Shown: in pieces, positions 56,185-64,000 of the stretch
Layout: each line of letters starts with the position of its first letter
How positions within the stretch are numbered: the first letter of the stretch is position 1
Source of the DNA: Rickettsiales bacterium
Lineage (GTDB): Bacteria > Pseudomonadota > Alphaproteobacteria > Rickettsiales > Deianiraeaceae
NCBI GenBank assembly: GCA_017444095.1
Contig: JAFSXM010000001.1
Coordinates: 39,011-103,010 of the forward strand
Direction of reading: 5' to 3'
DNA length: 64,000 nt
Translations under genes and position numbers: made by a program
Notes under the pieces: model-generated
Told to the model about the DNA's origin: nothing
What the model saw: the letters and a program-made list of their open reading frames with translations, nothing else
The model's database searches: none

Positions 56185-57285
56185 ATGGCTAATATTTTTG
56201 AATTAAAACAACAAATTGATGTTGTTTTTAATGAATTAAATAATATAGAACAACTACTTAATGTTAACAATAAAAAACAGCAACTTATTGAGTGTGAAAA
56301 AAAACTTACAGAATGTTGGGATGACATTGAATTGACGACAAAGTTATTAAAAACAAAAACAAACTTATCTAATATAATTAAAGAATTTGAAGATGTTAAA
56401 AACAATATTCAAAACATTAACGATATTTTGTGTTTACCAGAAGACGAACTGGATGATGAAATGATTGTTGAATGTGAAAAAACAATTAACGATATTCAAA
56501 AACACACACAAGATTTAAGGATAAAATCTGTTTTTAAAGATAAAACAGATAGGTGTAATGCTTTTTTAGAGATTAACTCTGGTGCCGGCGGAACAGAAAG
56601 TTGCGATTGGGCGGAAATGTTGATGCGGATGTATTTAATGTGGAGTGAAAATAAAGGTTTTAAAACAGAGGTTATTGATAAACTTAACGGAGAAGAGGCT
56701 GGTATAAAAAGTGTTGTTATACATATAATAGGTGATTTTGTTTATGGTTTGTTGAAAAATGAAACCGGTACACATAGGTTAGGGAGAATATCTCCTTTTA
56801 ATGCAAATGGAAAAAGACAAACAAGTTTTGCTGGTGTTTTTTGTTATCCAGAGGTTAATGATGAAATCAATATAGATATAAACCCAGCGGATTTAAGGAT
56901 TGATGTGTATCGTGCATCTGGTGCTGGTGGACAACATGTAAATAAAACAGAAAGTGCTGTTAGGATTACTCATATACCAACTGGTATCGTGGCATCATCT
57001 CAAACACAAAGGTCTCAGTTTCAAAATAAAGATAATGCGATGAAGATGTTAAAGTCAAAATTATACGAGTTAGAGTTAAAAAAACAAAATGCTAAAAAAC
57101 AAGAAATTGAAGATAATAAAAGTGATATTTCTTGGGGGAATCAAATTAGAAACTATGTTCTTCATCCATATAAAATGGTTAAAGATTTACGAAGTGGATT
57201 TGAGGTTGGTAATGCTGATGGTGTGTTAGATGGTGATTTAGATGCGATTATTGAAAGTGTTTTGTTTTTACCACAGGATAAATAA
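56185..57285 (+). CDS. prfB: Peptide chain release factor 2
   Basis: RF2 ends translation at TAA and TGA. The SPF recognition tripeptide (RISPFNANGKRQTSF) and catalytic GGQ (SGAGGQHVNKTESAVR) are intact, and SGAGGTESCDWAEML is typical. The 366-codon frame is continuous, so the programmed +1 frameshift of many prfB genes is absent. Its presence implies TGA is read as stop here. Confidence 0.95.
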   Translation: MANIFELKQQIDVVFNELNNIEQLLNVNNKKQQLIECEKKLTECWDDIELTTKLLKTKTNLSNIIKEFEDVKNNIQNINDILCLPEDELDDEMIVECEKTINDIQKHTQDLRIKSVFKDKTDRCNAFLEINSGAGGTESCDWAEMLMRMYLMWSENKGFKTEVIDKLNGEEAGIKSVVIHIIGDFVYGLLKNETGTHRLGRISPFNANGKRQTSFAGVFCYPEVNDEINIDINPADLRIDVYRASGAGGQHVNKTESAVRITHIPTGIVASSQTQRSQFQNKDNAMKMLKSKLYELELKKQNAKKQEIEDNKSDISWGNQIRNYVLHPYKMVKDLRSGFEVGNADGVLDGDLDAIIESVLFLPQDK

Positions 57286-57289
57286 TGTT

Positions 57290-58267
57290 TTATTTTATTT
57301 TAAAATCGTATTCTTTTGTATCCTCTTCACATTCTTCTGGGAGTAAAACATAACCATCGTAATCACAAATGTTATCGCGATTTGTTTGCCCTTGTAGCCG
57401 TAACTTATCGTATTTAGCAAATTGTTCTTGTTTTTGTTTTAAATATTCTTCTTTTATAGCTGTGTATGGGTCTATCGTGTTATCAAATTTTGATGCAATA
57501 TAACTTGCATCTTGTGTTGTTTTATAAAGATACTTACCGACATTCATACCAAGTGCCACATATATTAAAGATTGTGTGTTGTAATTTATAAATAAAAATG
57601 GGTTTAAAAAGTTTTGTGCTGTAAAAACCAAACTAATTTGTGGACAAACAAAATACCACATCCACGGACTAAGTATAACAAAATCAAAGACAGCGGAAAA
57701 CAATCCAGTAATTGTTGTTGCACCAAAAAAAGGCAAAACAATAAACTCCCCAAGTGGAATATGGTAAAAATGTAAAACATCTTCAAAAGTTTTGTGATAT
57801 GATAAAATATCTAAATTATATGCTACATCAAAAATACCAGCTATACCAAAAAATGAATTTAGTAAAAACCGCCAACCAGACATTAATAGTGCTTCTATAT
57901 CAAAATCTAATACAGATAATATGATGTCTTTTGGTGTTTCTGTATAATTTTGTGTAAAGTTTTTAAATATCCATATGGGCTCGATTGGTATTTTGTTGTA
58001 TAAATGTCCGATTGGTATGTAAATGTTTTTGTAGAATTTTGAATTAAACAAAAATACAGCTTTGTTTGTTGTTTCAAACAAATCTTCCGTTGTTTTTTGT
58101 GTTTTGGAGGTTGTTGTTGTGAAAAACTCATCGTCATCGTCGGCATATACTTTGTGTGTAAATGTATATGCGGTGATGCAATAAAAACACAACAAACACA
58201 ACAATATTCTTGTTGTTATTGTGTGTGTTTTTTGTATTTTGGGCGGTGTAATGTTAAGTGATAACAC
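57290..58267 (-). CDS. mlaA: MlaA (VacJ)-like outer-membrane lipid-transport protein
   Basis: The protein has a hydrophobic signal region (about residues 20-40, ending VYADD) and the MlaA core: GWRFLLNSFFGIAGIFDVAYN, then LGEFIVLPFFGATTITGLF. MlaA sits in the outer membrane and removes mislocalised phospholipids, working with MlaFEDB; mlaF is at 19677. A C-terminal charged tail follows. It overlaps the upstream membrane-protein gene by 14 bases. Confidence 0.75.
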   Translation of the reverse strand: MLSLNITPPKIQKTHTITTRILLCLLCFYCITAYTFTHKVYADDDDEFFTTTTSKTQKTTEDLFETTNKAVFLFNSKFYKNIYIPIGHLYNKIPIEPIWIFKNFTQNYTETPKDIILSVLDFDIEALLMSGWRFLLNSFFGIAGIFDVAYNLDILSYHKTFEDVLHFYHIPLGEFIVLPFFGATTITGLFSAVFDFVILSPWMWYFVCPQISLVFTAQNFLNPFLFINYNTQSLIYVALGMNVGKYLYKTTQDASYIASKFDNTIDPYTAIKEEYLKQKQEQFAKYDKLRLQGQTNRDNICDYDGYVLLPEECEEDTKEYDFKIK

Positions 58268-59702
58268 ATTCTATTGTTAAAACAACGATAATTTCAATAA
58301 GAAAGAATATGTAAAAATACATTTGGTTGTTGTTGAGTAAGTTGGTTAATTTGCTTGGGGATGATGACGATAGAGTTGTTCGTGCATTATTGTTAACTAC
58401 TTTAACAAAATCTGTGATTGATATGTAGATAATATCCACAACAACTTTCATTCCATCTAATATTTTTTGTATGTGGTTATTATATCGTATGCTTTTTAAT
58501 AGTTTTGTTTTTTTTGGTATAATTAAAATTTTTGATAAAAACAACGAGATAATAAAAACCATCAATACAAACATCAATCTGTAAACAATATGTGTGGTTA
58601 AGTTTATACGATGTAGTATTGTTTGGTGTAAAAAAACATGCATCACACACATTGTTATAAATACAAATAATATTGTAGTTTTGACACTTTCTGTTTTTTT
58701 GTTAAACCATATATTGATATGATTATGTTTGCTGTTTGTAAACAAAAGTATGTAGACAATTTTTCCCGTTAGGATGATTGGTGGTGTTATAATTGATAAA
58801 CAGAGCCAGTTATAAACCGACAGCTGTGTATTGTTTGTTTGGTAATATAATAACAATATTAAGACCAAAAGAGTATAAAACCAGACCGACAACACGATGT
58901 GTGTTTTTGTATCACCGATTATAGCTTTTATGTCATTTATGAAATGTGTTTGTGTTTTTCTTGGTGCAATAATTTTTGTGTATGCCAGCACAGCGATACA
59001 CAATACCAACCAAACAGCATTAAATATATTTGTGTTGTTATGATTTTGTGCTGTTGTGATTATATTTAGACCATAGAAATATGTTATCACATATGCTAAC
59101 AGATATCTAATTTTATTTTCAAAAACACAATGTATTCCTGAGTAAAGGCAAATAATATAGCCAAATAATAATGTTGTTATGTTGTTGTCTTGTTGTATAA
59201 TAAGTTGCAATAAGAACATTGGTATGATAAAACAAGTTGTTTTAAAAAAGTTATTAGACATTGTAAATAAATGCATAATATGTTTATTAAAAGGAAGTAA
59301 GCCGATTAACATCCATAAGGCCGTTTTGTGCAAAATATTTATAACAATTTCGTTGTTAAGATGTTTTGTTGGAAGAAATGTTTGGTTAATGTATTGAACG
59401 GCTTGTGTTATAAATATTTTATTGTCTGTTAATAAACCAGAAAGCAATATACCAAAAGATAAAAACATAAGCCATAAAATACTGGCTCCAGTGTATCTTC
59501 TATTATGTTTAAGACATAATAATATTGCCAATAATGCTGATATTTGATAATATAATCCTGTTTGTTCTGGTTGGTGTTGTTGTGTGCATAATATGTATAC
59601 TGCTGTTATTGCTAATAATGTGTATCTTGGTTTAAGATAAAACAACAATGGTATTGTGAGTATGCAGATGTGTATGTATGTTGTTAAAAATACACTTAAC
59701 AT
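58254..59702 (-). CDS. Polytopic membrane protein resembling a complex I/Mrp antiporter subunit
   Basis: About a dozen hydrophobic segments fill most of the 482 residues, a length like NuoM or NuoN. The stretch ALWMLIGLLPFNKHIMHLF..PMFLLQL followed by GYIICLYSGIHCVFENKIRYLLAYVITYFYGLNI resembles the helix 7-10 region of NuoM/N/MrpD (FKxPxxPFHxW, then NxKRxLAYSSIxHxG). Several key residues, including the helix-8 lysine and the histidine after LAYSSI, are not conserved. Assignment is by pattern and tentative. Confidence 0.4.
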   Translation of the reverse strand: MLSVFLTTYIHICILTIPLLFYLKPRYTLLAITAVYILCTQQHQPEQTGLYYQISALLAILLCLKHNRRYTGASILWLMFLSFGILLSGLLTDNKIFITQAVQYINQTFLPTKHLNNEIVINILHKTALWMLIGLLPFNKHIMHLFTMSNNFFKTTCFIIPMFLLQLIIQQDNNITTLLFGYIICLYSGIHCVFENKIRYLLAYVITYFYGLNIITTAQNHNNTNIFNAVWLVLCIAVLAYTKIIAPRKTQTHFINDIKAIIGDTKTHIVLSVWFYTLLVLILLLYYQTNNTQLSVYNWLCLSIITPPIILTGKIVYILLFTNSKHNHINIWFNKKTESVKTTILFVFITMCVMHVFLHQTILHRINLTTHIVYRLMFVLMVFIISLFLSKILIIPKKTKLLKSIRYNNHIQKILDGMKVVVDIIYISITDFVKVVNNNARTTLSSSSPSKLTNLLNNNQMYFYIFFLIEIIVVLTIECVIT

Positions 59703-59839
59703 AAGTATAATCAATATTTATGTATGTAAAATTCAAGCAAAAAATCCGCATGTCTATAAGACATCTTTGTTATATGGTGTAAAATTAAATGATTCCTTGC
59801 ATAATGGCTGTTTACTGCTATGCGATGTCGGCAAACATA

Positions 59840-60217
59840 TTATGCCTGTGCTGTTTTTTTTAATTTACTACGAGCAGACATGTACACAACTCTTTTTGCA
59901 CGACGCACTTCCGCTTCTTGTTGCAAGCTTTGTTGGACTGCTGGTATTTGTTTTAATTGTTTTTTTAGTTTTGCACCAAAATCTGTCATGTTGTTGGCTT
60001 TTGTGTTCAATAAATATGCGTCTAAACTACCATACTTACTGATTGTCCTGATGGTTCTTGTTGTTATCTTTACTTGAAATGTCTTGTTTAATAAATCACT
60101 TCTTAAACTGACTTTTTGTAAGTTTGGTGCAAAAATTCTTCTTACTTTATGATTAGAATTAGAAACATTATTACCAGTTTGTATTTTTGTTCCCGTTAAT
60201 ACACATTTTCTTGACAT
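59840..60217 (-). CDS. rpmB: Ribosomal protein bL28
   Basis: The start RKCVLTGTKIQTGNNVSNSNHKVRRIFAPNLQKVSL is characteristic of L28, and ITTRTIRTISKYGSLDAYLLN continues the family pattern. A ~45-residue basic C-terminal extension (LKKQLKQIPAVQQSL...KLKKTAQA) makes it 125 residues, longer than in E. coli but within alphaproteobacterial range. Confidence 0.94.
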   Translation of the reverse strand: MSRKCVLTGTKIQTGNNVSNSNHKVRRIFAPNLQKVSLRSDLLNKTFQVKITTRTIRTISKYGSLDAYLLNTKANNMTDFGAKLKKQLKQIPAVQQSLQQEAEVRRAKRVVYMSARSKLKKTAQA

Positions 60218-60579
60218 ACTTATGATATAACGAAATTGTGGTTGGGAAAATAAAAGTCAAGGATATATGCTGGATAATCTTTGTTTATTATGGTTTTGTT
60301 TGCTTCGTTCGTTGATTTGGTTGTTTGTTTGTGGTTTGCTGTATTATGTTTTATTGCAATACTTGCTTGATAAGAAAAAAACTATACAACAAATTTTTGT
60401 TTTTTTGTTTCCAACCTAACAATGCATCTTGTAAAAGTCATTTTACATCATTAGATGATTTAATTGTGCAATCTAATGTTGGTAATTTTGCAGTGGTATG
60501 TATAAGTGGTTATTGATTTAATGCGGTTGGTGTGGTTGATTAAAGGTTAGATCAACTAATGTGTCAAAAATTATCTTCT
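60218..60579. other. Intergenic stretch, 362 bases
   Basis: This gap lies between rpmB and tRNA-Ser. One short open frame (about 60 codons near 60325-60516) has cysteine-rich, AT-driven composition and no family features. I see no RNA gene or clear terminator. Confidence 0.5.
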
Positions 60580-60670
60580 TGGCGGACAGAGAGGGATTCG
60601 AACCCTCGATACGATAAACTCGTATGCCGGTTTTCGAGACCAGTGCCTTCAACCACTCGACCACCTGTCC
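60580..60670 (-). tRNA. tRNA-Ser (CGA)
   Basis: This class II tRNA of 91 bases has acceptor GGACAGG/TCTGTCC, a long variable arm, T-loop TTCGAATC and anticodon CGA. Discriminator G is followed by encoded CCA. It decodes TCG, a rare codon in such an AT-rich genome. Confidence 0.92.
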
Positions 60671-60768
60671 TTTTTTGTAAAAATATTTCACATTGATTTT
60701 AAAAGCAACAATGTTTTTTGACAGAAAATGCTTTAAACTATTTAAAGTCATTTTATAGTATTGTCGCT

Positions 60769-61407
60769 ATGATGCCAGCTGAGGATATTGAAAAGATAAT
60801 GCAAATTTTACACACACGATATGGTAGCTTGCCGGATACTGAATTAAAATATGAAAACAACTACCAGCTTTTGATTGCCATTATGCTTTCCGCACAATCA
60901 ACAGACAAACAGGTTAACAAGATTACACCCAAACTATTTAGCTATATTAAATATCCGCAAGATGCCGTTCATCTTGGCGAAGAGAAAATCAATAAGATAA
61001 TTAAGAGTGTTAATTATCACAATATGAAGGCTAAAAATATTGTTTTAATGAGTAAAAAGTTAATACAGGAATACAATTCAATGGTGCCAAATGATTTTGA
61101 TAAATTGGTGTTATTAAATGGTGTTGGTAGAAAGACGGCTAATTTGTTGTTAAGCATTGCATTTCAACAAAATAGAATTGCGGTAGATACCCATGTACAT
61201 CGTGTTGCTAATAGGCTTGGTTTGGTACATTCTAATATACCAAAAGAAACAGAGTTGCAGTTGGCACGGAATATTCCTATTAAATATCATCGTGCTATTA
61301 ACAGCTTGTTTATTCCGTTGGGGCGAGAGTTTTGTGGTGCAAGAAAAGTGCATTGTCAACAATGTCCTGTTGCAAAATTTTGTGCTTATAAGGATAAAAC
61401 AACGTAA
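60769..61407 (+). CDS. nth: Endonuclease III
   Basis: Nth removes oxidised pyrimidines and nicks the abasic site. The HhH motif LNGVGRKTANLLLSIAF, the catalytic Asp in VDTHVHRVANRLG (with the preceding Lys region) and the 4Fe-4S cluster motif CGARKVHCQQCPVAKFC are intact. ATG 60769 gives the family start; a TTG 51 bases upstream would add a non-conserved extension. Confidence 0.94.
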   Translation: MMPAEDIEKIMQILHTRYGSLPDTELKYENNYQLLIAIMLSAQSTDKQVNKITPKLFSYIKYPQDAVHLGEEKINKIIKSVNYHNMKAKNIVLMSKKLIQEYNSMVPNDFDKLVLLNGVGRKTANLLLSIAFQQNRIAVDTHVHRVANRLGLVHSNIPKETELQLARNIPIKYHRAINSLFIPLGREFCGARKVHCQQCPVAKFCAYKDKTT

Positions 61408-61425
61408 GTTAAAGCTTTTTATCCA

Positions 61426-61450
61426 ACACCACCAACGAGAGGTGTGGTGT
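61426..61450. terminator. Possible hairpin between convergent genes
   Basis: ACACCAC (61426-61432) and GTGGTGT (61444-61450) form a 7-bp stem between nth and the convergent gene ending at 61466. There is no long T-run, so the terminator call is weak. Confidence 0.3.
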
Positions 61451-61465
61451 GTTGTTATTGTTTGT

Positions 61466-62446
61466 TTACCAAATTTTTTTCTGTTGCGGGCAGTAGTTAA
61501 TGTCTAATAGTGTTTTATCGTTGTAAGGTATGAATTTTACAAAAGAGCCATCGTTGTTGACGATTGATGAATGTTGGTATGTTTTAGGTAATACACATAT
61601 GCATTGTTGTAGTTGTGATTGTATGACGATGTCCTGATTGAGCTTCTTGATGATGTCATAGGTTGCCTGTATGGGATGATGTTTTTGTAAATATGTGTTT
61701 GATGGCTCTGCTGGAAATAACACTATACGAATGTTTGGTGTTATATTTTTGGCATTAATAATGTTTGCTAATTTTTTATATCTAACACAGATATTATCAA
61801 GAATATATTTTATAACCGGTATGGCTTCTTCTATGATGGTTAGTTGTTGAATGTGTTGCGGAGTATCATTATGTATGTATTTGAGTAAATCTGTGTTTAC
61901 ACAACATCCTTTACTAAATCCTGACATTATAAGGTGGATGTTGCGGTGAGTTTGTGTTATTGTGTTTACTATCATATCTATGATATTGGCTTGTTGCTGT
62001 ATAATGTTATTGTAATTTTGTTTTGTTGTGAAATCTAATGGTAATCGTGAACCGGTGTTTGTAAAGATGCAAATATCTTTATCTTGTATAGACTGGATGA
62101 AATCATTTTCTGTAAAATAATTTAATATGTCGTATACATACCCTTTGATGCCGTGCGAGTGTATAAAAATACGACATTGTTGAGGTTTGTGCGATATTTG
62201 TTGATTGATGTGTTTGAATATAAATTGTTGCATTGACAATGCAAATGATGTCTTTGGGTCAATAACTTTTACATATTTGTTATTATTATTGTTGACAACA
62301 ATAATTACAAGATGATATTTTTGTAGACACTTAAACACTTGTTTCTTTTGCTTTTGTAATAAAGATGCAAATTCTTCAAACATCCAATCTGTATTACATA
62401 ATAATTGTTTGGTGATAATCTGCTTGTGTTTATTTTTAAGCACCAT
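61466..62446 (-). CDS. Alpha/beta-hydrolase-like protein of unknown function
   Basis: A strand followed by HSHGIKGYVYDI, and later IHLIMSGFSKGCCVN with a G-x-S-x-G nucleophile elbow near residue 175, suggest an alpha/beta-hydrolase fold. The acid and a candidate histidine (YQHSS near the end) fit the order but are not certain. No signal peptide is seen. It ends eight bases after folC's stop on the same strand direction and may be co-transcribed with it. Confidence 0.45.
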   Translation of the reverse strand: MVLKNKHKQIITKQLLCNTDWMFEEFASLLQKQKKQVFKCLQKYHLVIIVVNNNNNKYVKVIDPKTSFALSMQQFIFKHINQQISHKPQQCRIFIHSHGIKGYVYDILNYFTENDFIQSIQDKDICIFTNTGSRLPLDFTTKQNYNNIIQQQANIIDMIVNTITQTHRNIHLIMSGFSKGCCVNTDLLKYIHNDTPQHIQQLTIIEEAIPVIKYILDNICVRYKKLANIINAKNITPNIRIVLFPAEPSNTYLQKHHPIQATYDIIKKLNQDIVIQSQLQQCICVLPKTYQHSSIVNNDGSFVKFIPYNDKTLLDINYCPQQKKIW

Positions 62447-62453
62447 ATTTATT

Positions 62454-63722
62454 TTATGAGATAAGTTTGTCGTTGTTTACATAATGTTCCATAATATATC
62501 CTATAAAATATAGTGAGCCGAAAAATATGATTGTGATTGGTTGTTTGTGTTGCATATTTATTAGTTGTTCTTGTACATCCTGCATATCATTTACAATATC
62601 ACTGGCGAGATTATGTTGTTTTGCAATGGATTGTAATTCTTGTGGTGCTACAAAGTCGTTTACTTCCTGTGGAACATTATAGAACAATAATTTGTCAAAA
62701 TTTGACTTGGATAATTTTGGTAAAAATGACATATAATCTTTTCTTTTCAGGCAAGCAAAAACACCGACAATCTTGGTGTTAATTTTATCTTGTTTGATGT
62801 GGTTGACAAAATTACATATTGCTTCAATGCCACCTTCATTATGTGCTCCGTCAATATAAACGTGACTTATATTGAGTTGTTTTTCATCTATGTTTTTTAA
62901 ATGTACCTTTTGCATTCTTCCAGCCCAAGTGGTTGTTGCTATACCATTGTGTATATGTTGTTGGCTGATACCGATGTGTTTACAAATTTCTTTGGCAAGT
63001 GTGGCATTTTCATACTGATGATTACCAATTAAAGAAGGTGTTAAAGAATAGTCAACCTTGTAATTTTGTCCTTGTATAAACAATGGTGCATTTTTTGCCA
63101 CGGCAACTTCTTGAATAGCATTTATGACATTTTTATCATTATTAGCACACCATACTGGAACATTGTATTTAATAATACCAGCCTTTTCTCGTGCTATGCT
63201 TTCCAATGTATTACCAAGCTTGTCAATATGATCTAACGAGATTGAGGTAATGGCACAGGCCAGTGGTTTATCGAAAATGTTTGTAGCATCAAGTCGTCCT
63301 CCTAATCCAACTTCAAACAAACAATAACCATTAGGATTTATGTTATCGGCAAAAAACATTATCGCAATTAGTGTGCTGGCTTCAAAATAACTAATATCAT
63401 TGGCATTTTTACATTTTGTTAAAATTATTTTTCTGTAATATTCAATTTCTGCATCGGTAATCAATCTACCACCTATGTAAAATCTTTCATTGTATTCTAC
63501 CAAGTGTGGGCTTGTGTACATAGCTACTTGATGTCCTGCTGTTTCCAGTATTGTTCTTATAAAATTGATTGTTGAGCCTTTACCATTTGTGCCTGCAACA
63601 TGTATAATATTTGGCAGTTTTAAATGTGGATTGCCAAGGTCATATAAGGCATCTTGCATTACCTTGATTTTCCACTCTCTTGTATGGTTTGCAAATTCGC
63701 TTTGCCAGTTTAGATTTTTCAT
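62454..63722 (-). CDS. folC: Folylpolyglutamate/dihydrofolate synthase
   Basis: FolC adds dihydropteroate's glutamate and further glutamates to folates. The ATP-binding HVAGTNGKGST, TSPHLVEYNERF, FEVGLGGRLDATN and SLDHIDKLGNTLESIAREKAGI motifs are intact, and YIDGAHNEGG lies in the C-terminal domain. It is ~422 residues. The ATG at 63722 is preferred over a TTG six bases upstream. Both glyA at the window start and this gene feed one-carbon metabolism, but they are not linked. Confidence 0.95.
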   Translation of the reverse strand: MKNLNWQSEFANHTREWKIKVMQDALYDLGNPHLKLPNIIHVAGTNGKGSTINFIRTILETAGHQVAMYTSPHLVEYNERFYIGGRLITDAEIEYYRKIILTKCKNANDISYFEASTLIAIMFFADNINPNGYCLFEVGLGGRLDATNIFDKPLACAITSISLDHIDKLGNTLESIAREKAGIIKYNVPVWCANNDKNVINAIQEVAVAKNAPLFIQGQNYKVDYSLTPSLIGNHQYENATLAKEICKHIGISQQHIHNGIATTTWAGRMQKVHLKNIDEKQLNISHVYIDGAHNEGGIEAICNFVNHIKQDKINTKIVGVFACLKRKDYMSFLPKLSKSNFDKLLFYNVPQEVNDFVAPQELQSIAKQHNLASDIVNDMQDVQEQLINMQHKQPITIIFFGSLYFIGYIMEHYVNNDKLIS

Positions 63723-63844
63723 TGTCAAATGTTTTGACTAATAATGATATAATTTATTTGCAATGATTAAAAATATGGCAACCTTGTATTATCTTATTGT
63801 TAAACTTGACAATTAAAATCTATTTTTTACTTAGATAAAAAGTT

Positions 63845-64000
63845 ATGTTTGGTATACTTGCAGTTGGAGACAGACAATACAAGGTAGTAGTAGGAGAAGC
63901 TTGTGTATTTGAGAAGATAGATAAGCAAGAAGGTGAGGATATTACTATGTCTGGATTATTACTTCTATCCAATGATGGAGAAGTTCTTTCAAAGAAAGAA
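63845..64000 (+). CDS. rplU: Ribosomal protein bL21, partial
   Basis: The first 52 codons match L21: FGILAVGDRQYKVVVGEACVFEKIDKQEGEDI, comparable to YAVIKTGGKQYRVxxGDxxxVEKL. The frame runs off the end of the window. L21 normally leads rplU-rpmA-obg. Confidence 0.88.
   Translation, partial: MFGILAVGDRQYKVVVGEACVFEKIDKQEGEDITMSGLLLLSNDGEVLSKKE

Noticed and set aside
56185..57285. Programmed frameshift in prfB
   Set aside because: The frame is continuous with no internal TGA near codon 25, so no frameshift control is needed.
60325..60516. Short open frame of about 60 codons on the plus strand
   Set aside because: It is Cys- and Phe-rich from AT-biased sequence, has no family features and no close neighbour gene; probably chance.

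Overview
This is a strongly AT-rich bacterial window using the standard code (a full-length RF2 gene is present and TGA serves as a stop). Protein families point to an alphaproteobacterium: an alphaproteobacterial-type initiator tRNA, HslV with a short propeptide, HolC, MlaF/MlaA, an AddB-type nuclease and rickettsial-type DMT transporters. Ribosomal-protein genes that normally sit in long operons are scattered as singles (L34, S10, S4, L19, S16, S21, L28, L21), and atpD stands alone. With overlapping genes and several decayed ones, this suggests a reduced, probably host-associated lineage (Holosporales-, Rickettsiales- or gut RF32-like). The exact taxon is inference.

Layout. 1-3.7 kb (minus strand): glyA end fragment, a membrane-anchored adenylate-kinase-like protein, a GIY-YIG-like protein and a secreted OmpA-like protein. 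3.8-9.3 kb (plus): rpmH-secE-nusG-tadA, a pilin-like protein, ssb, a class III aminotransferase homolog that has lost its PLP lysine, and an unknown membrane protein. 9.4-15 kb: rpsJ, a glycosyltransferase, a DpnA-like adenine methyltransferase with a RhuM protein and a decayed putative restriction gene, a DMT transporter and an XRE regulator. 15-21.5 kb: an unknown Asn-rich protein, a peroxiredoxin, a membrane protein with an Asn-rich tail, rpsD, an Abi-alpha-like protein, mlaF and a cyclophilin. 21.5-28.4 kb (minus): a DMT transporter, a Dcm-like methyltransferase, a restriction enzyme and dnaE in one chain with overlapping ends. 28.4-33.3 kb: trigger factor, tRNA-Leu, a PagL-like protein, a coiled-coil membrane protein and a stand-alone AddB-type nuclease.

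33.3-38.7 kb is a compact plus-strand cluster: rplS, hslV, a TpiA homolog, a CarA homolog, uppS, cdsA and a prepilin-peptidase homolog. The TpiA, CarA and prepilin-peptidase homologs have intact frames but lack their catalytic residues. 38.8-44.3 kb: tRNA-Val, atpD, tRNA-Tyr, a frameshifted paralog of the 17.4 kb membrane protein, cysQ, grpE, and three perfect parS sites around an AlkA-like glycosylase. 44.3-49 kb: holC, a HEPN protein, an SDR, comF and rpsP. 49-61.4 kb: an extended S21, an ICMT-like protein, ffh, Fic, a dead IS1595-type element, xth, Nudix, five tRNAs counting Ser, prfB, mlaA, a complex-I-like membrane protein, rpmB and nth. The end holds a hydrolase-like protein, folC and the start of rplU.

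Three signals stand out. First, full-length homologs of metabolic enzymes have repeatedly lost catalytic residues while keeping open frames. Second, translation initiation looks altered: start codons almost without Shine-Dalgarno sequences, an S21 about twice the usual length, and an initiator tRNA with a U1:A72 pair. Third, two paralogous membrane-protein genes share an upstream element with a poly-T tract of different length, and one has a frameshift in an A9 run, which suggests phase variation. All of this comes from reading the sequence by eye; no database search was run.
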